Shown here one piece after another: positions 48,294-59,383 of a stretch of DNA of 64,000 nt. Every line of letters begins with the position of its first letter. Position 1 is the first letter of the stretch. The position numbers were made by a program, and so were the translations under genes. The notes below the pieces were generated by a model. That model had not been told where the DNA came from. It did not search any database and saw only the letters and a list, made by a program, of their open reading frames with translations. Source of the stretch: Arthrobacter sp. Alg241-R88 (lineage in GTDB: Bacteria; Actinomycetota; Actinomycetes; Actinomycetales; Micrococcaceae); assembly GCF_900537115.1 (NCBI RefSeq), contig NZ_UNRG01000009.1:82488-146487 (forward strand), given 5' to 3'.

Positions 48294-50059
48294 TTAAATT
48301 GCCGCTTGGGTCAGGCTTCCCAGCCCGTGGCCGTAGGCATACAGCGGGTCCCGGGTACCGCCCGGGACATCGCTGTGCGCCCCGAGGACCGCTTCGGTTG
48401 AGCGCGGCAATTCGAACGGCAGCCGGCCTTCCGGCGTTTCGGTTCCCGCCAGGACCCTGGTGAGGGCTTCGTCGGACACCCCAAAGGTGGCCAGCACGGC
48501 GGAGCAGTGCGGTTCCAGCGGCGTGAGGATGGCCGGGCGGTCCAGGTTCACGACGAGCACAACAGGAACCTGGGCTGCCAACTCCGCGAGATGCTCTACG
48601 ACGGCGTCATCGAATTCGAGGCTTCCGGCGTGGAACATGGCCTCGAGGAACAGATCGTTCCGCGGCTCAAAAGGAGCATCGAGGCGGACGACGGCAAGGT
48701 CTGCCTCGGCCGGGGTCGCGACAACGGAGGCGCGGTGCTGGATGCTGTCGGCGGGCATGCCCTCCACGTACACGCGTGTGGAGGGCTGGAGGGGAAGGAT
48801 GCCTTCGGAGGTTTTGAGGACCACAACGGACCGGCTTTGGGCCTTGAGGCCTTCCTCCCGGAACTGCGCGTTACCCACCAGCGCCGCTGCGGCGTCCTCG
48901 TCCACATAGCGGTTCTCGAAGAGGCCAAGTTCGAACTTCACCCGCAGCAGGCGCCGCACGGACTGATCGATGCGCTGGCTGCTAATGCGTCCGGTCCTAA
49001 CGAGCTCCACGAGGATTTCGGGACAGGATTCGCCGCCGAACTGGTCGCAGCCTGCTTCGATGATCTTGATCATGCGCTCTTCGACGCAGAGGTGCTCCAC
49101 GCCCCAGGCCCTGGCCGGCAGGTCCAGGCCGAAGAGGCTGACGTCATGGAGGAGGCCCCAGTCGGTGCACACCACACCGTCGTAGCCCAGTTCCCCGCGC
49201 AGCAACCCCGTAATGATCTGGCGGTTGAACCCGAAGCCCACTTCCTCGATGGCTTTGCCGTTGCGGCTGAGCCCGACCGGCATGCCGTAGTACGGCATGA
49301 TCGCGCTGGTCCCGGCCTCAATGGCGTCCCGGAAGGGCAGCAGGTGGTCCTCGAACCTGCCGCCGGGGTATACCTGCTCCCGGCCGTACGGGAAGTGCGG
49401 ATCTTCACCGTCTTTTTGGGGCCCGCCGCCGGGGAAATGCTTGGTCATGCACGCGACACTCTGGCTGCCGACTGTACTGCCCTGGAACCCTTCGAGGTAG
49501 GCCGCGGCCAGCTTTCCTGTCAGCTCCGGGTCCTGCCCGAAGCCGCTGTACTGCCGGGCCCAGCGGGGTTCCGTGGCCAGGTCCACTGTGGGGTGCAGTG
49601 CTGCGCGGAGGCCAACGGCGAGGTACTCCTGCCGGGCAATGTCAGCGAACCGCCGCACCGTTTCAGGGTCGCCAAGCGCGGCCATGCCGATGGGCTCAGG
49701 CCAGGCGGAGAAGAAGCCGGCGGCAAATGAAGCACCCTGGTTTTCGGCGAAGGCATGCCGGGGGTCGGTGGACACCGTGATGGGGATCCCGAGCCGGGTC
49801 CGGGACGCGAGTTCCTGCATCCGGTTGTGCCAGCGTGCTGCGCGGCGGGCATCAGCGAGCTGGTGCACATTGAAGTGGGTCATCTGGCCTTCAGCGATCA
49901 GGCGCCGCGTTTCCGGGTCCACGTCCGCCCCGCCAAAGGAGATGGCGTGGAACATCTGTCCAGCCTTCTCTTCCAGGGTCATGCGTGCCAGCAGGTCGTT
50001 GACGCGTTCCGCGATTGGCCGCGATGCGTCCAGGTACGCGGGTTCGAGGGCCGTGTGCG

Positions 50060-50063
<4 letters not shown>
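48294..50063 (-). CDS. Glycoside hydrolase family 3 (beta-glucosidase/xylosidase type)
   Basis: 589 residues; ATG 50063, preceded by AGGAG. GH3 N-terminal barrel: DLLARMTLEEKAGQM opening, VSTDPRHAFAENQG, TKHFPGGGPQKDGED (KHFPG loop), nucleophile Asp301 in DGVVCTDWGLLHD; C-terminal alpha/beta sandwich from about 405 with GRLPFELPRST. No signal peptide, so it is intracellular and acts on imported glycosides. The fibronectin-III tail of longer GH3 enzymes is absent. Its start overlaps the GH78 stop by four bases, so rhamnose and then glucose could be removed in sequence from a rutinoside or neohesperidoside. Confidence 0.88.
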
Positions 50064-52348
<2,285 letters not shown>

Positions 52349-52400
52349 GTGCTTCTTTCCGTACGTAGGCAGTGGGGTTTCGCCCGGCAGTCGGCCCGGC

Positions 52401-53075
52401 TCAGCCGGCAAGTCCGCGGCCGTCAGTTGTTATGGACTTTGCGAGTCTGTCGAGGTAGGCGTAAACAGTGTCGTGCAGTGAAGTGGACGCTTTGGCCAGG
52501 GCCCACTGGATGGTGAAGCCGTCCACGACGGCGAGAATCTCGCTGGCCACCTGACGGACGTCAGTTCCTGGGATGAGCGCCCCGGCAGCGACCATGTTGT
52601 CGAGGATTCCCGATGAGAGGTCGATGATGTTGGCGTAGCGTCGCTGGAAGTATTCGTGCGCGGGATGCTCTTCGTTCGAGGATTCGGCTGCCAGGACCGT
52701 GAACATTTGGGTGAGCCCGGGCTGGCTCTCGTTGAAGGCTGTCTGTGCAGCCATCTGCCGAAAGTACCGGATGGGGTCGTTCAGGAAGTCTTCTACGTAG
52801 AAGGCCTCGACCGCCCGCTGGTCGCGCAGTTCGAGGACGGCCGAGAGGAGTTCCTCCTTGCTGCCGAAGTGGTGGATCAGTCCGGCTTTCGTCAGCCCGA
52901 CGTCGGCGGCAATCTTGGGAACGGAGGAGTTGAAGTAGCCCCATTGGGAGAAGTGCTCGATGGCGGCCTCAAGAATTGCCCCGCGCCGTGCATCCGCTGC
53001 TTTGTAGGGGCCCGTCCGGCGGACGCGTTTGGAACGCTCGGCGGGAGCTTTGCTTGCCTCTGTTTGCATCGTCAT
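52401..53075 (-). CDS. TetR-family transcriptional regulator of the rhamnosidase operon
   Basis: 224 residues; ATG 53075 behind GGGAAGG. Basic head (ERSKRVRRTGPYKAADARRG), HTH at about 40-80 (NSSVPKIAADVGLTKAGLIH, HFGSKEEL). C-terminal ligand domain without recognised type. Same strand and 50-52 bases from both the MFS gene upstream and GH78 downstream, so it probably controls its own operon in response to a glycoside or sugar. Confidence 0.88.
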   Translation of the reverse strand: MTMQTEASKAPAERSKRVRRTGPYKAADARRGAILEAAIEHFSQWGYFNSSVPKIAADVGLTKAGLIHHFGSKEELLSAVLELRDQRAVEAFYVEDFLNDPIRYFRQMAAQTAFNESQPGLTQMFTVLAAESSNEEHPAHEYFQRRYANIIDLSSGILDNMVAAGALIPGTDVRQVASEILAVVDGFTIQWALAKASTSLHDTVYAYLDRLAKSITTDGRGLAG

Positions 53076-53125
53076 AATTTAGCCTTCCCGGTGTTGGCTT
53101 CGTTGGGGTGGCAATGATCTGCCGG

Positions 53126-54409
53126 CTATCCCGCGACGTTCTGGGGCGCGGTTGCGGCGGTGACCATGGCGCCGTCGTCCTTCAAAAATGTGCGCATGCG
53201 GAAGATCCAGAAAATGCCGATGAGGTATGCCGCGCCGGAGGTAATGATGAGGAACAGGAACAGCAGCGCCGGGCCGGCCGCGATGATCAGGGGAGTGACC
53301 AGCGCTGCGCCGGCGGCGACGAGCCGGGCGAAGGCGATGGTGATGCCCTGCGCGGTGCTTCGGTGGCTGGTGGGGAAAAGTTCCTGTGACCAGATCTTGT
53401 ACATGGGTTCACCGGCAACAGCGCCGCCGAGCGCCCCGAATACTCCCATGACCACCAAGGTGACGGCGGTGACGCCGAATACGAGCGGGACCGCCAATCC
53501 CACCAGGGCAAGGACGGCTGCGAGGACAAAGGTGCGGTGGCGCCGTGAACCGTCCACAATACGCATCATGACAAAGAGCCCGGCCACGCTGAGGAGCAGG
53601 ATGCCAAGTCCGAGCATGGAGGCGGTTGCCACATCCACTCCGGCTACGTTCACGAAAAGATAAGTCGAGAACTGTCCGTTGGTGTTTGCGGCGATGTTGA
53701 CCAGGGCGTAGAAAAGGCCCGTGGCGGCCAGCGGGGCAAAGAGTTTCGGGGAAAAGAGGGCCCGCAGCGAACGCAGGTCGACGCGCTCGTCATCAGCGGG
53801 ACTGTTCTGCGATTCCTTCCAAAGGCGGGACTCCGGGATGCCCCAGCGCAGCGCAACGGCAATCAGTGCGACAGCAGCCAAGTGGCCGTAGATGATCTGG
53901 GCGCCCAGTATTCCGGCGTTGCCGAAGAAGATGCTAATGATGATGACGCCCAGGATGCCTGCCATCCAGAGGACGTGGGTGAAGGTCACCATCTTTCCGC
54001 GCTTATCCTCAGGAGCTGATTCGGCGATCATCGCCATGGATACCGGCAGGTCTGCACCGGCTGCGAGTCCGAGCACCGCCAGGCCGATGTAAAGCAGTGC
54101 AACGCTTGGCGCGAGCATAAGGGCCAAAGCGGCCACAACAAAGACGCTCAACGTCACCAGGAAGACCCGGCGCCGGCCAAACCTGTCGCCGAGGCGGCCG
54201 CCCACCAGCGCTCCAGCGGCGATCATGATCGTCAGCAGGGCCGAGAGTTGGCCGACCTGCGCTGGCGTCAGGCCGAGCGAACCCTGAAGGATCACCAGGG
54301 CGGTTCCGGTTCCCGCGATGGCTCCCGCATCCACGTAGGAGGCAAGGCCCGAGGCAAACGCGACACGCCACCCGTGCCGGTTGATGGCCTTTTGGTCAAG
54401 GGTACTCAT
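53126..54409 (-). CDS. MFS transporter (sugar-porter-like) of the rhamnosidase operon
   Basis: 427 residues; ATG 54409 behind AAAGGAGAG. 12 membrane segments; helix 1 ASGLASYVDAGAIAGTGTAL, loop 2-3 GGRLGDRFGRRRVFLV, PESRLWKES after helix 6 (the PESPRW-like element of sugar porters) and FGALGGAVAGEPMYKIW. It likely imports an oligosaccharide or flavonoid glycoside for the intracellular GH78 and GH3 enzymes. Divergent from the second LysR gene. Confidence 0.85.
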   Translation of the reverse strand: MSTLDQKAINRHGWRVAFASGLASYVDAGAIAGTGTALVILQGSLGLTPAQVGQLSALLTIMIAAGALVGGRLGDRFGRRRVFLVTLSVFVVAALALMLAPSVALLYIGLAVLGLAAGADLPVSMAMIAESAPEDKRGKMVTFTHVLWMAGILGVIIISIFFGNAGILGAQIIYGHLAAVALIAVALRWGIPESRLWKESQNSPADDERVDLRSLRALFSPKLFAPLAATGLFYALVNIAANTNGQFSTYLFVNVAGVDVATASMLGLGILLLSVAGLFVMMRIVDGSRRHRTFVLAAVLALVGLAVPLVFGVTAVTLVVMGVFGALGGAVAGEPMYKIWSQELFPTSHRSTAQGITIAFARLVAAGAALVTPLIIAAGPALLFLFLIITSGAAYLIGIFWIFRMRTFLKDDGAMVTAATAPQNVAG

Positions 54410-54681
54410 GGGGACTCTCCTTTGAATCACATTTACGTAGTGGGGGGAGCAGGAGAATTTGAATCGTTTCGATCCTGCTGACTTGAGCCTAGCAACTTAA
54501 AAACCATCCCACAAGGAGGTTTTTGAAAAACGTGAAAACACTGTCGCAAGTAGCCGCCCATCCGTCAGCGATGATTCAGAAGCCAGCAATAAAGTCAGTT
54601 CCGAAGGCCGCAGCGTCCGCAACGTATGTGCCGGAGCCAGGACCGCATGCTCCGAGCCTCCGCGCCATTAGTGGCTACGCT
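54410..54681. promoter_or_regulatory. Divergent MFS / LysR intergenic region
   Basis: 272 bases. A textbook AAGGAGG (54513-54519) is followed by TTG 54523 and GTG 54532, both in frame with the LysR gene at 54682, so a 50-53-residue N-terminal extension of LysR is possible. No clear inverted-repeat operator or -35/-10 pair was recognised. Confidence 0.4.
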
Positions 54682-55650
54682 ATGAGCGTGAAGAACCTGG
54701 ACCTGAACCTGCTGCCCCACCTGCAGGTCCTGCTTGAACTGCGGAACATCTCCCGGGCAGCGGAGCGGCTGCAGCTCAGCCAGCCCGCCACCAGTGCTGC
54801 GATGGCCCGGCTCCGGCGCCATTTCGACGACGAACTCCTGGTGCGGAACGGCCGTACCTATGACCTCACGCCCTTTGCGCAGTCCCTGGTCCCATTGGTT
54901 GATGAAGCCATGCTTCACATCCAGCGGGCCACGCGCGTGCGGTCCGGTTTCGACCCCGCCTCCAGTGAGCGGGAGTTCGTCATCGCCGCCTCGGATTATG
55001 CGGCGGCGCTGATCGTGGGGCCGCTGCGCGGCATCCTGCGCCAGGAGGCCCCGGGCGTGTCCGTGGACTTCGTGCCCACCGCCGGTTCCGGGATCCAGGG
55101 CCAGATGGCCGACTATTCGAAGATCGACCTGCTCGTGGGGCCCACCGGGTACCAGATGCAGGGTGCCAGCAAGCAGGTGTTCCGGGACAGCTTCGTGGCT
55201 ATTGCCGACGCCGGGAACCCACTGCTCCAGCAGCCCCGGCTGACGTTGGAGGACCTGGCCTCGGTTCCCCACGCCGTCGGCTATTTCGGCGAGGGAATCA
55301 GTACTCCGGCGGACAAGCTGTTCGAGTCGCGGGGCATCCAGCGCCGTGTGGCTGCCGTGGTGGCCGGGTTCCTGTCCCTGCCGCTTCTGGTTGAGGGCAC
55401 GGACCTCGTCGCAATGGTCCCGCGGATGCTGGCCGCACGGGCCCAGCGGGGCGCGGACATCGTTGTGCTGGAGTTCTCGGAAGGCACCGAAGCTTCCCTG
55501 GTGGAGGCCATGTATTGGCACCCGTCCCAGTCGGAAGACCCGGCCAGCGTGTGGCTGCGGTCCGTGGTCCAGCGCTCCTGCGCCCGGCTCCACGAGCTCT
55601 TCCCCGTCACTGCGCACCCGGTAACTATCAAAGCGGGAAGTGCCACCTAG
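54682..55650 (+). CDS. LysR-family regulator, NodD-like branch (second copy)
   Basis: 322 residues from ATG 54682, where the winged helix begins as usual (SVKNLDLNLLPHLQVLLELR, AAERLQLSQPATSAAMARLR). Effector-binding domain from about 95; LVGPTGYQMQG lies in the first lobe. The start is uncertain: an AAGGAGG with TTG/GTG starts lies 150-160 bases upstream in the same frame. Like the LysR at 25503 it belongs to the branch that includes NodD, whose members respond to flavonoids and aromatics. Divergent from the MFS-TetR-GH78-GH3 operon. Target and effector unproven. Confidence 0.84.
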   Translation: MSVKNLDLNLLPHLQVLLELRNISRAAERLQLSQPATSAAMARLRRHFDDELLVRNGRTYDLTPFAQSLVPLVDEAMLHIQRATRVRSGFDPASSEREFVIAASDYAAALIVGPLRGILRQEAPGVSVDFVPTAGSGIQGQMADYSKIDLLVGPTGYQMQGASKQVFRDSFVAIADAGNPLLQQPRLTLEDLASVPHAVGYFGEGISTPADKLFESRGIQRRVAAVVAGFLSLPLLVEGTDLVAMVPRMLAARAQRGADIVVLEFSEGTEASLVEAMYWHPSQSEDPASVWLRSVVQRSCARLHELFPVTAHPVTIKAGSAT

Positions 55651-55782
55651 ATCACGCCTCGTGCCAGTTGCCGGAAGCGGTGTCCTGGGTGATATTTCCC
55701 CCGTGACCGGGACGATCCGCAGCCGTAGACTCGTGCCCACAGCGAGCCGGGCAGCGACTCAAACCACACACGGAGGACTGTT

Positions 55783-56358
55783 ATGCGCAATGTAACCACC
55801 AGCCCCGAGGCGGCCGCCGCCGCACAGACCCTGTTCCGGGTGGGCCTGGGAGGCGTGCTCATCGCCCACGGATCCCAAAAACTTTTCGGCTGGTTCGGTG
55901 GGGGAGGTGTCGAAGGCACCAGCAAGGGCATGCACGCCATGGGATTCCGTCCCGCAAAACCCAGCGCCGTCCTCGCGGGCGTAGGTGAAGCAGGAGCAGG
56001 GTTAGCCTTGGCCCTGGGTTTGGCTACCCCTGCCGCCGGCGCCGCTGCTGCAACCACCATGGGTGTGGCAGCCAGCGTCCACGCCCCGAACGGCTTCTTT
56101 GCCCAAGAGGGTGGCCTCGAGTACCCGGCCGTGTTGGGCCTGGCAGCCGCCGCGTTCACGATCGGGGGCTCCGGCCTCTACTCCCTGGATGCGCTCACCG
56201 GCCATGTCCTGGACCGGCCTTGGATGCGGATCACCGCTTTGGCCGCGATCCCCACCGCCATCGCAATCCAGGTTTCCCGTCGGCGCAAAGCCCTCGCCGC
56301 AGACGCCGCAGCACCGGCCACAGACACTCCTGCGGTCATCGCGACGGAAGAGGGCTGA
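55783..56358 (+). CDS. DoxX-family membrane protein
   Basis: 191 residues; ATG 55783 behind GGAGG. Four hydrophobic segments; opening AQTLFRVGLGGVLIAHGSQK, LFGWFGGGGVEGT and HAPNGFFAQEGGLEYPAVLG are the DoxX pattern. DoxX proteins are small inner-membrane proteins tied to quinone or thiol redox stress; their chemistry is poorly known. The C-terminal 40 residues are basic then Ala/Pro rich. Monocistronic; a large inverted repeat follows. Confidence 0.87.
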   Translation: MRNVTTSPEAAAAAQTLFRVGLGGVLIAHGSQKLFGWFGGGGVEGTSKGMHAMGFRPAKPSAVLAGVGEAGAGLALALGLATPAAGAAAATTMGVAASVHAPNGFFAQEGGLEYPAVLGLAAAAFTIGGSGLYSLDALTGHVLDRPWMRITALAAIPTAIAIQVSRRRKALAADAAAPATDTPAVIATEEG

Positions 56359-56440
56359 ACCCGCCCGCTGTGACTATCCGCGCGGCGGATACCACCTAGA
56401 CCCAAAGGGCCGTTCCCCGGATTAAAAGGGGCGCCGGCCC

Positions 56441-56506
56441 CCCAACTAAGTAGCGCTATGTGTCGTTTTGGGCCCTCAAAGCGACACTTAGCGCTACCTA
56501 GTTGGG
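56441..56506. repeat. Large imperfect inverted repeat (27 of 30 bp paired) between converging genes
   Basis: Left arm 56441-56470 (starts CCCAACTAAGTAGCGCTATG) and right arm 56477-56506 (ends TAGCGCTACCTAGTTGGG) pair with three mismatches around a 6-base loop GGCCCT. Each arm also contains the 8-base self-palindrome TAGCGCTA. It lies after DoxX and before the SDR stop. Could be a REP-like element, a terminator or a small mobile palindrome. Confidence 0.8.
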
Positions 56507-56521
56507 ATTCGGGGGGGGTGG

Positions 56522-57298
56522 CTAGCGCAGGGCGTCGGAGACCGACTTGGCGCCGCCGTGGCCTGACTGGCCGCCGTCCACCGGGATCTCCGCGCCCGTC
56601 ACGAACGAAGAGAGCGGGCTGAGGAGGAAAAGCACGACGCCGGCCACCTCCTCAACGGTTCCGGTGCGGCCCAGCGGGGTTTCGGCAAGCGTGGCCTGTC
56701 GGAACTCCGGTTTGGCACCCGCCGTCATGGGGGTCTCAATAAAGCCGGGGTGCACGGTATTGACCCGGATCCCGCGAGGCCCGAGTTCCATCGCGGCCAC
56801 CTGGGACAAGCCGCGCAGGGCCCATTTGCTCGCGGTGTACGACACCGGATAGTGGGCCGTCAGCCCCGCCACAGAGCCCACATTGACGATCGATGCGCCG
56901 CTGCGCATCAGCGGAGACAGTGCCTGGATCCCCAACAGGCTGCCGGCAACATTCACTTCATAAACCTTCTGCAAGTCGACCACCGAGGCGTCCAGGAGCC
57001 TGCTGCGCTGTGTGATCCCGGCATTGTTGACCAGCCCGTCCACCTGCCAGCCCTGTGACCGGATCCAGGAAGCGAGGCCGGACCAACCGGCCTCGTCACT
57101 AACGTCCAGCTGCCGGTACACCAGGGCGCCGGCCGAAGCCGAAGGCTTCGTGCCCAGCCCGGCGGGCATTTTCGCCGCCAGGTCCGCTGCGATCACCCGC
57201 GCCCCGGCCTCCGCCAGCAGCCGTGCTTCCGCGGCACCCTGCCCCTGGCCGGCGCCGGTGACCACCACGGTCCGGCCGTCCAGGTGAAGGGAAACCAC
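56522..57298 (-). CDS. Short-chain dehydrogenase/reductase (SDR)
   Basis: 258 residues from GTG 57298, which overlaps the upstream FAH gene's stop region by none and restores the usual SDR start (VSLHLDGRTVVVTGAG). Cofactor loop TGAGQGQG (TGxxxGxG), NNAG near residue 85, catalytic YTASK near 152 and PGFIETPM. NAD(P)-dependent alcohol/ketone oxidoreductase, cytoplasmic. Last gene of the meta-cleavage operon; it may act on a ring-cleavage product or, like dihydrodiol dehydrogenases, on a ring diol. Substrate unknown. Confidence 0.85.
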   Translation of the reverse strand: MVSLHLDGRTVVVTGAGQGQGAAEARLLAEAGARVIAADLAAKMPAGLGTKPSASAGALVYRQLDVSDEAGWSGLASWIRSQGWQVDGLVNNAGITQRSRLLDASVVDLQKVYEVNVAGSLLGIQALSPLMRSGASIVNVGSVAGLTAHYPVSYTASKWALRGLSQVAAMELGPRGIRVNTVHPGFIETPMTAGAKPEFRQATLAETPLGRTGTVEEVAGVVLFLLSPLSSFVTGAEIPVDGGQSGHGGAKSVSDALR

Positions 57299-57299
57299 C

Positions 57300-58298
57300 C
57301 TAGACGCCCGAAGGAGCCGCAGTGGCAACCCGGTTGCGGGGCCGGACCCGGGCGGCCACACGGGTCAGGGCTTCGCGCCGCGCGCCCACCGTGTTCTCAA
57401 TAGTGCCGATTCCTTCCACCGTCATCCTCACCACGTCGCCGGTTGCCAGAGGCGGGGGAGTCTTCGCACCGTTCCGGCCCCAGAGGTCGGCCAGGCAGCC
57501 GCTGCCGCAGGTGCCGGAGCCCAGCACGTCGCCGGGCCGCACCACCGAGTCCTGCGACGCGTAGGCCACCAGCTCGGCGAATGGCCAGCCCATGTTGGAC
57601 AGCAGGTCCTGCCCCATGGCCTCACCGTTAACCTCCACCGCCATGGAGATCGGCAGGAACCCCTCGGCGTCATGCCGGTCCTCGAACTCGTCCGCCGTCA
57701 CGATCCACGGGCCCAGTGTGTTGGCGAAGTCCTTGCCTTTGCAGGGTCCCAGGCTGACTTTCATCTCACGGCGCTGCAGGTCCCGTGCAGACCAGTCGTT
57801 GAGGATTGTGTAGCCGAAGATGTGCCGGTGCGCCTCCTCCGCGGTCAAGTTCCTGCCGTCGCTGCCGGGGACGCGGCCGACGACGGCGGCCACCTCCGTC
57901 TCGAAGTCCAGGTCCTCGCAGCCTGCCGGAATACCAATCACCTCGCCCGTGCCGGTCACCGTGTGCGGGTTGGTGAAGTAGAACGTGGGCGCCTCGTACC
58001 ACTCGGGCACCACGCCGGCCACGCCGTCGATGCTCTTCCGCACGCCTTCAACGTGTTCCTCGAACGCCACGAAGTCCCGGATGGTGGCGGGCTCCAGCGG
58101 GGCGAGCAGTTGCACGTCCGCGAGCGGAACGGCAGAGGCGGAACTTACGGTTTCCCGGGCCACGCGCAGGGTTTCGTCCAGTCCGGCGTCCAGCAGCGTC
58201 TGGACGCCCTGGCCAGCGGGCAGCGCGTAGCAGTGTCCGCCGTCCACGAAGCCGGACTGCGTCCCGCCGTCGTGGTTCCAGCGTGCGATCTTGACCAT
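57300..58298 (-). CDS. Fumarylacetoacetate hydrolase (FAH) family protein 1
   Basis: 332 residues; ATG 58298. FAH fold motifs: DFVAFEEHVEGV with the early His, PTFYFTNPHTVTGTG, the metal Glu in CEDLDFETEVAAVVGR, then ILNDWSARDLQRREMKVSLG, and GPWIVTADEF. Members hydrolyse or hydrate C-C bonds of dienoate/diketo acids from aromatic ring cleavage, or decarboxylate them, using Mg or Mn. Its sister in the same operon (61600) is quite diverged, so the two probably act at successive steps. Confidence 0.87.
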   Translation of the reverse strand: MVKIARWNHDGGTQSGFVDGGHCYALPAGQGVQTLLDAGLDETLRVARETVSSASAVPLADVQLLAPLEPATIRDFVAFEEHVEGVRKSIDGVAGVVPEWYEAPTFYFTNPHTVTGTGEVIGIPAGCEDLDFETEVAAVVGRVPGSDGRNLTAEEAHRHIFGYTILNDWSARDLQRREMKVSLGPCKGKDFANTLGPWIVTADEFEDRHDAEGFLPISMAVEVNGEAMGQDLLSNMGWPFAELVAYASQDSVVRPGDVLGSGTCGSGCLADLWGRNGAKTPPPLATGDVVRMTVEGIGTIENTVGARREALTRVAARVRPRNRVATAAPSGV

Positions 58299-58309
58299 GG
58301 AAGTGTTCC

Positions 58310-59383
58310 TTAAGCAGTGGGTCGGGAGGTCAGGGCGGCCGCTGCCGTGATGCCCAGGGTGCGTGCGTTGCCGCCCAAAACCTGTGCCTCGCCGTCGGAC
58401 GACAGGCCGGCAGCCTGGACCTCGTCCACGGGAAGGTCGGAGCCCATGTCGAACGGGTAGTCAGAGCCCAGCAGCACCTGCTCCGGACCGGCTGCGGCCA
58501 CGAGTGCCCGCAGTTCAGCGGGGCTATGGACGAGCGAGTCGAAGTACAGCTTCTTCAGGTAGGACGACGGCGGCTCGGCGCAGCCATGTGCCTCGGGGCG
58601 GACCTTCCAGGCGTGATCTGAGCGGCCCAAGGTGGTGGGAAGGTAGCCGCCGCCATGCGCGGCGAGCACCTTGAGCTCCGGGTGCCGGTCCAGGACCCCG
58701 CTGAAGATCAGGTGGGACAGGGCTACGGCGTTCTCGGCGGGCTGGGACACAGTGTTGGCGAGGTAGAAGCGGTCCAGCCGCTCATCCAGTGAGCAGCCGA
58801 ACGGGTGCAGGAACACCAGGGCGCCCAGCTCCTCGGCCCGGCTCCAGAACGGCTCCAGCCGGGGGTCGGACAGCTCGACGGTGCTGCGCTCCGGATCGTT
58901 CGGGGTCGCGGCGAACGATCCGATTTCGACGCCGAGCAGGCCGCAGTCGAGCACCGCGTGCTCCAGCGCCTCCACCATCAAGGCGGGGTGCTGGAGCGGG
59001 ACCAGGCCCAGCCCGTTGAGCCGCTCCGGGGCGCGGTCCACGAAGCCTCGGACAGCCTGGTTGGCTGCCTTTGCCACCTGCAGGGCAAGTGCTTCGCCCG
59101 CAAAGTAGTAGAAGTGCGACGGCGACGGGGAGACCAGCTGCACGTCCACGCCCTGGGCATCCATGTCTGCAAGCCGGCGGTCCAGGTCCGTCAGCTGCGG
59201 CCAGCGCTCCTTGATCATCCGGCCCGAAGCGGCCATGGATTCGGGTCCGTTGCGCCGCACCTCCAGGGCCTGCTGGGCGCCGAAGCCCTCGGGGTCCGCC
59301 TCGGCCACGAGCTGCTGCAGGGCCGGAAGCAGGATATGGGCGTGGACGTCAACGGTGGGGGATTCCGTGGTGCGGGTGCTCAT
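58310..59383 (-). CDS. Amidohydrolase family protein (ACMSD / resorcylate decarboxylase type)
   Basis: 357 residues; ATG 59383, overlapping the monooxygenase stop by four bases. Metal motifs of the amidohydrolase_2 family: VDVHAHILLP (HxH), ALVFLHPFG (His), LAAHGGGYLP (His) and LLGSDYPFDMG (Asp). Relatives (ACMSD, gamma-resorcylate and 4-oxalomesaconate-related enzymes) decarboxylate or hydrate aromatic and ring-cleaved acids with a single Zn. In this operon decarboxylation of a ring acid or of a cleavage product is likely. Confidence 0.85.
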   Translation of the reverse strand: MSTRTTESPTVDVHAHILLPALQQLVAEADPEGFGAQQALEVRRNGPESMAASGRMIKERWPQLTDLDRRLADMDAQGVDVQLVSPSPSHFYYFAGEALALQVAKAANQAVRGFVDRAPERLNGLGLVPLQHPALMVEALEHAVLDCGLLGVEIGSFAATPNDPERSTVELSDPRLEPFWSRAEELGALVFLHPFGCSLDERLDRFYLANTVSQPAENAVALSHLIFSGVLDRHPELKVLAAHGGGYLPTTLGRSDHAWKVRPEAHGCAEPPSSYLKKLYFDSLVHSPAELRALVAAAGPEQVLLGSDYPFDMGSDLPVDEVQAAGLSSDGEAQVLGGNARTLGITAAAALTSRPTA

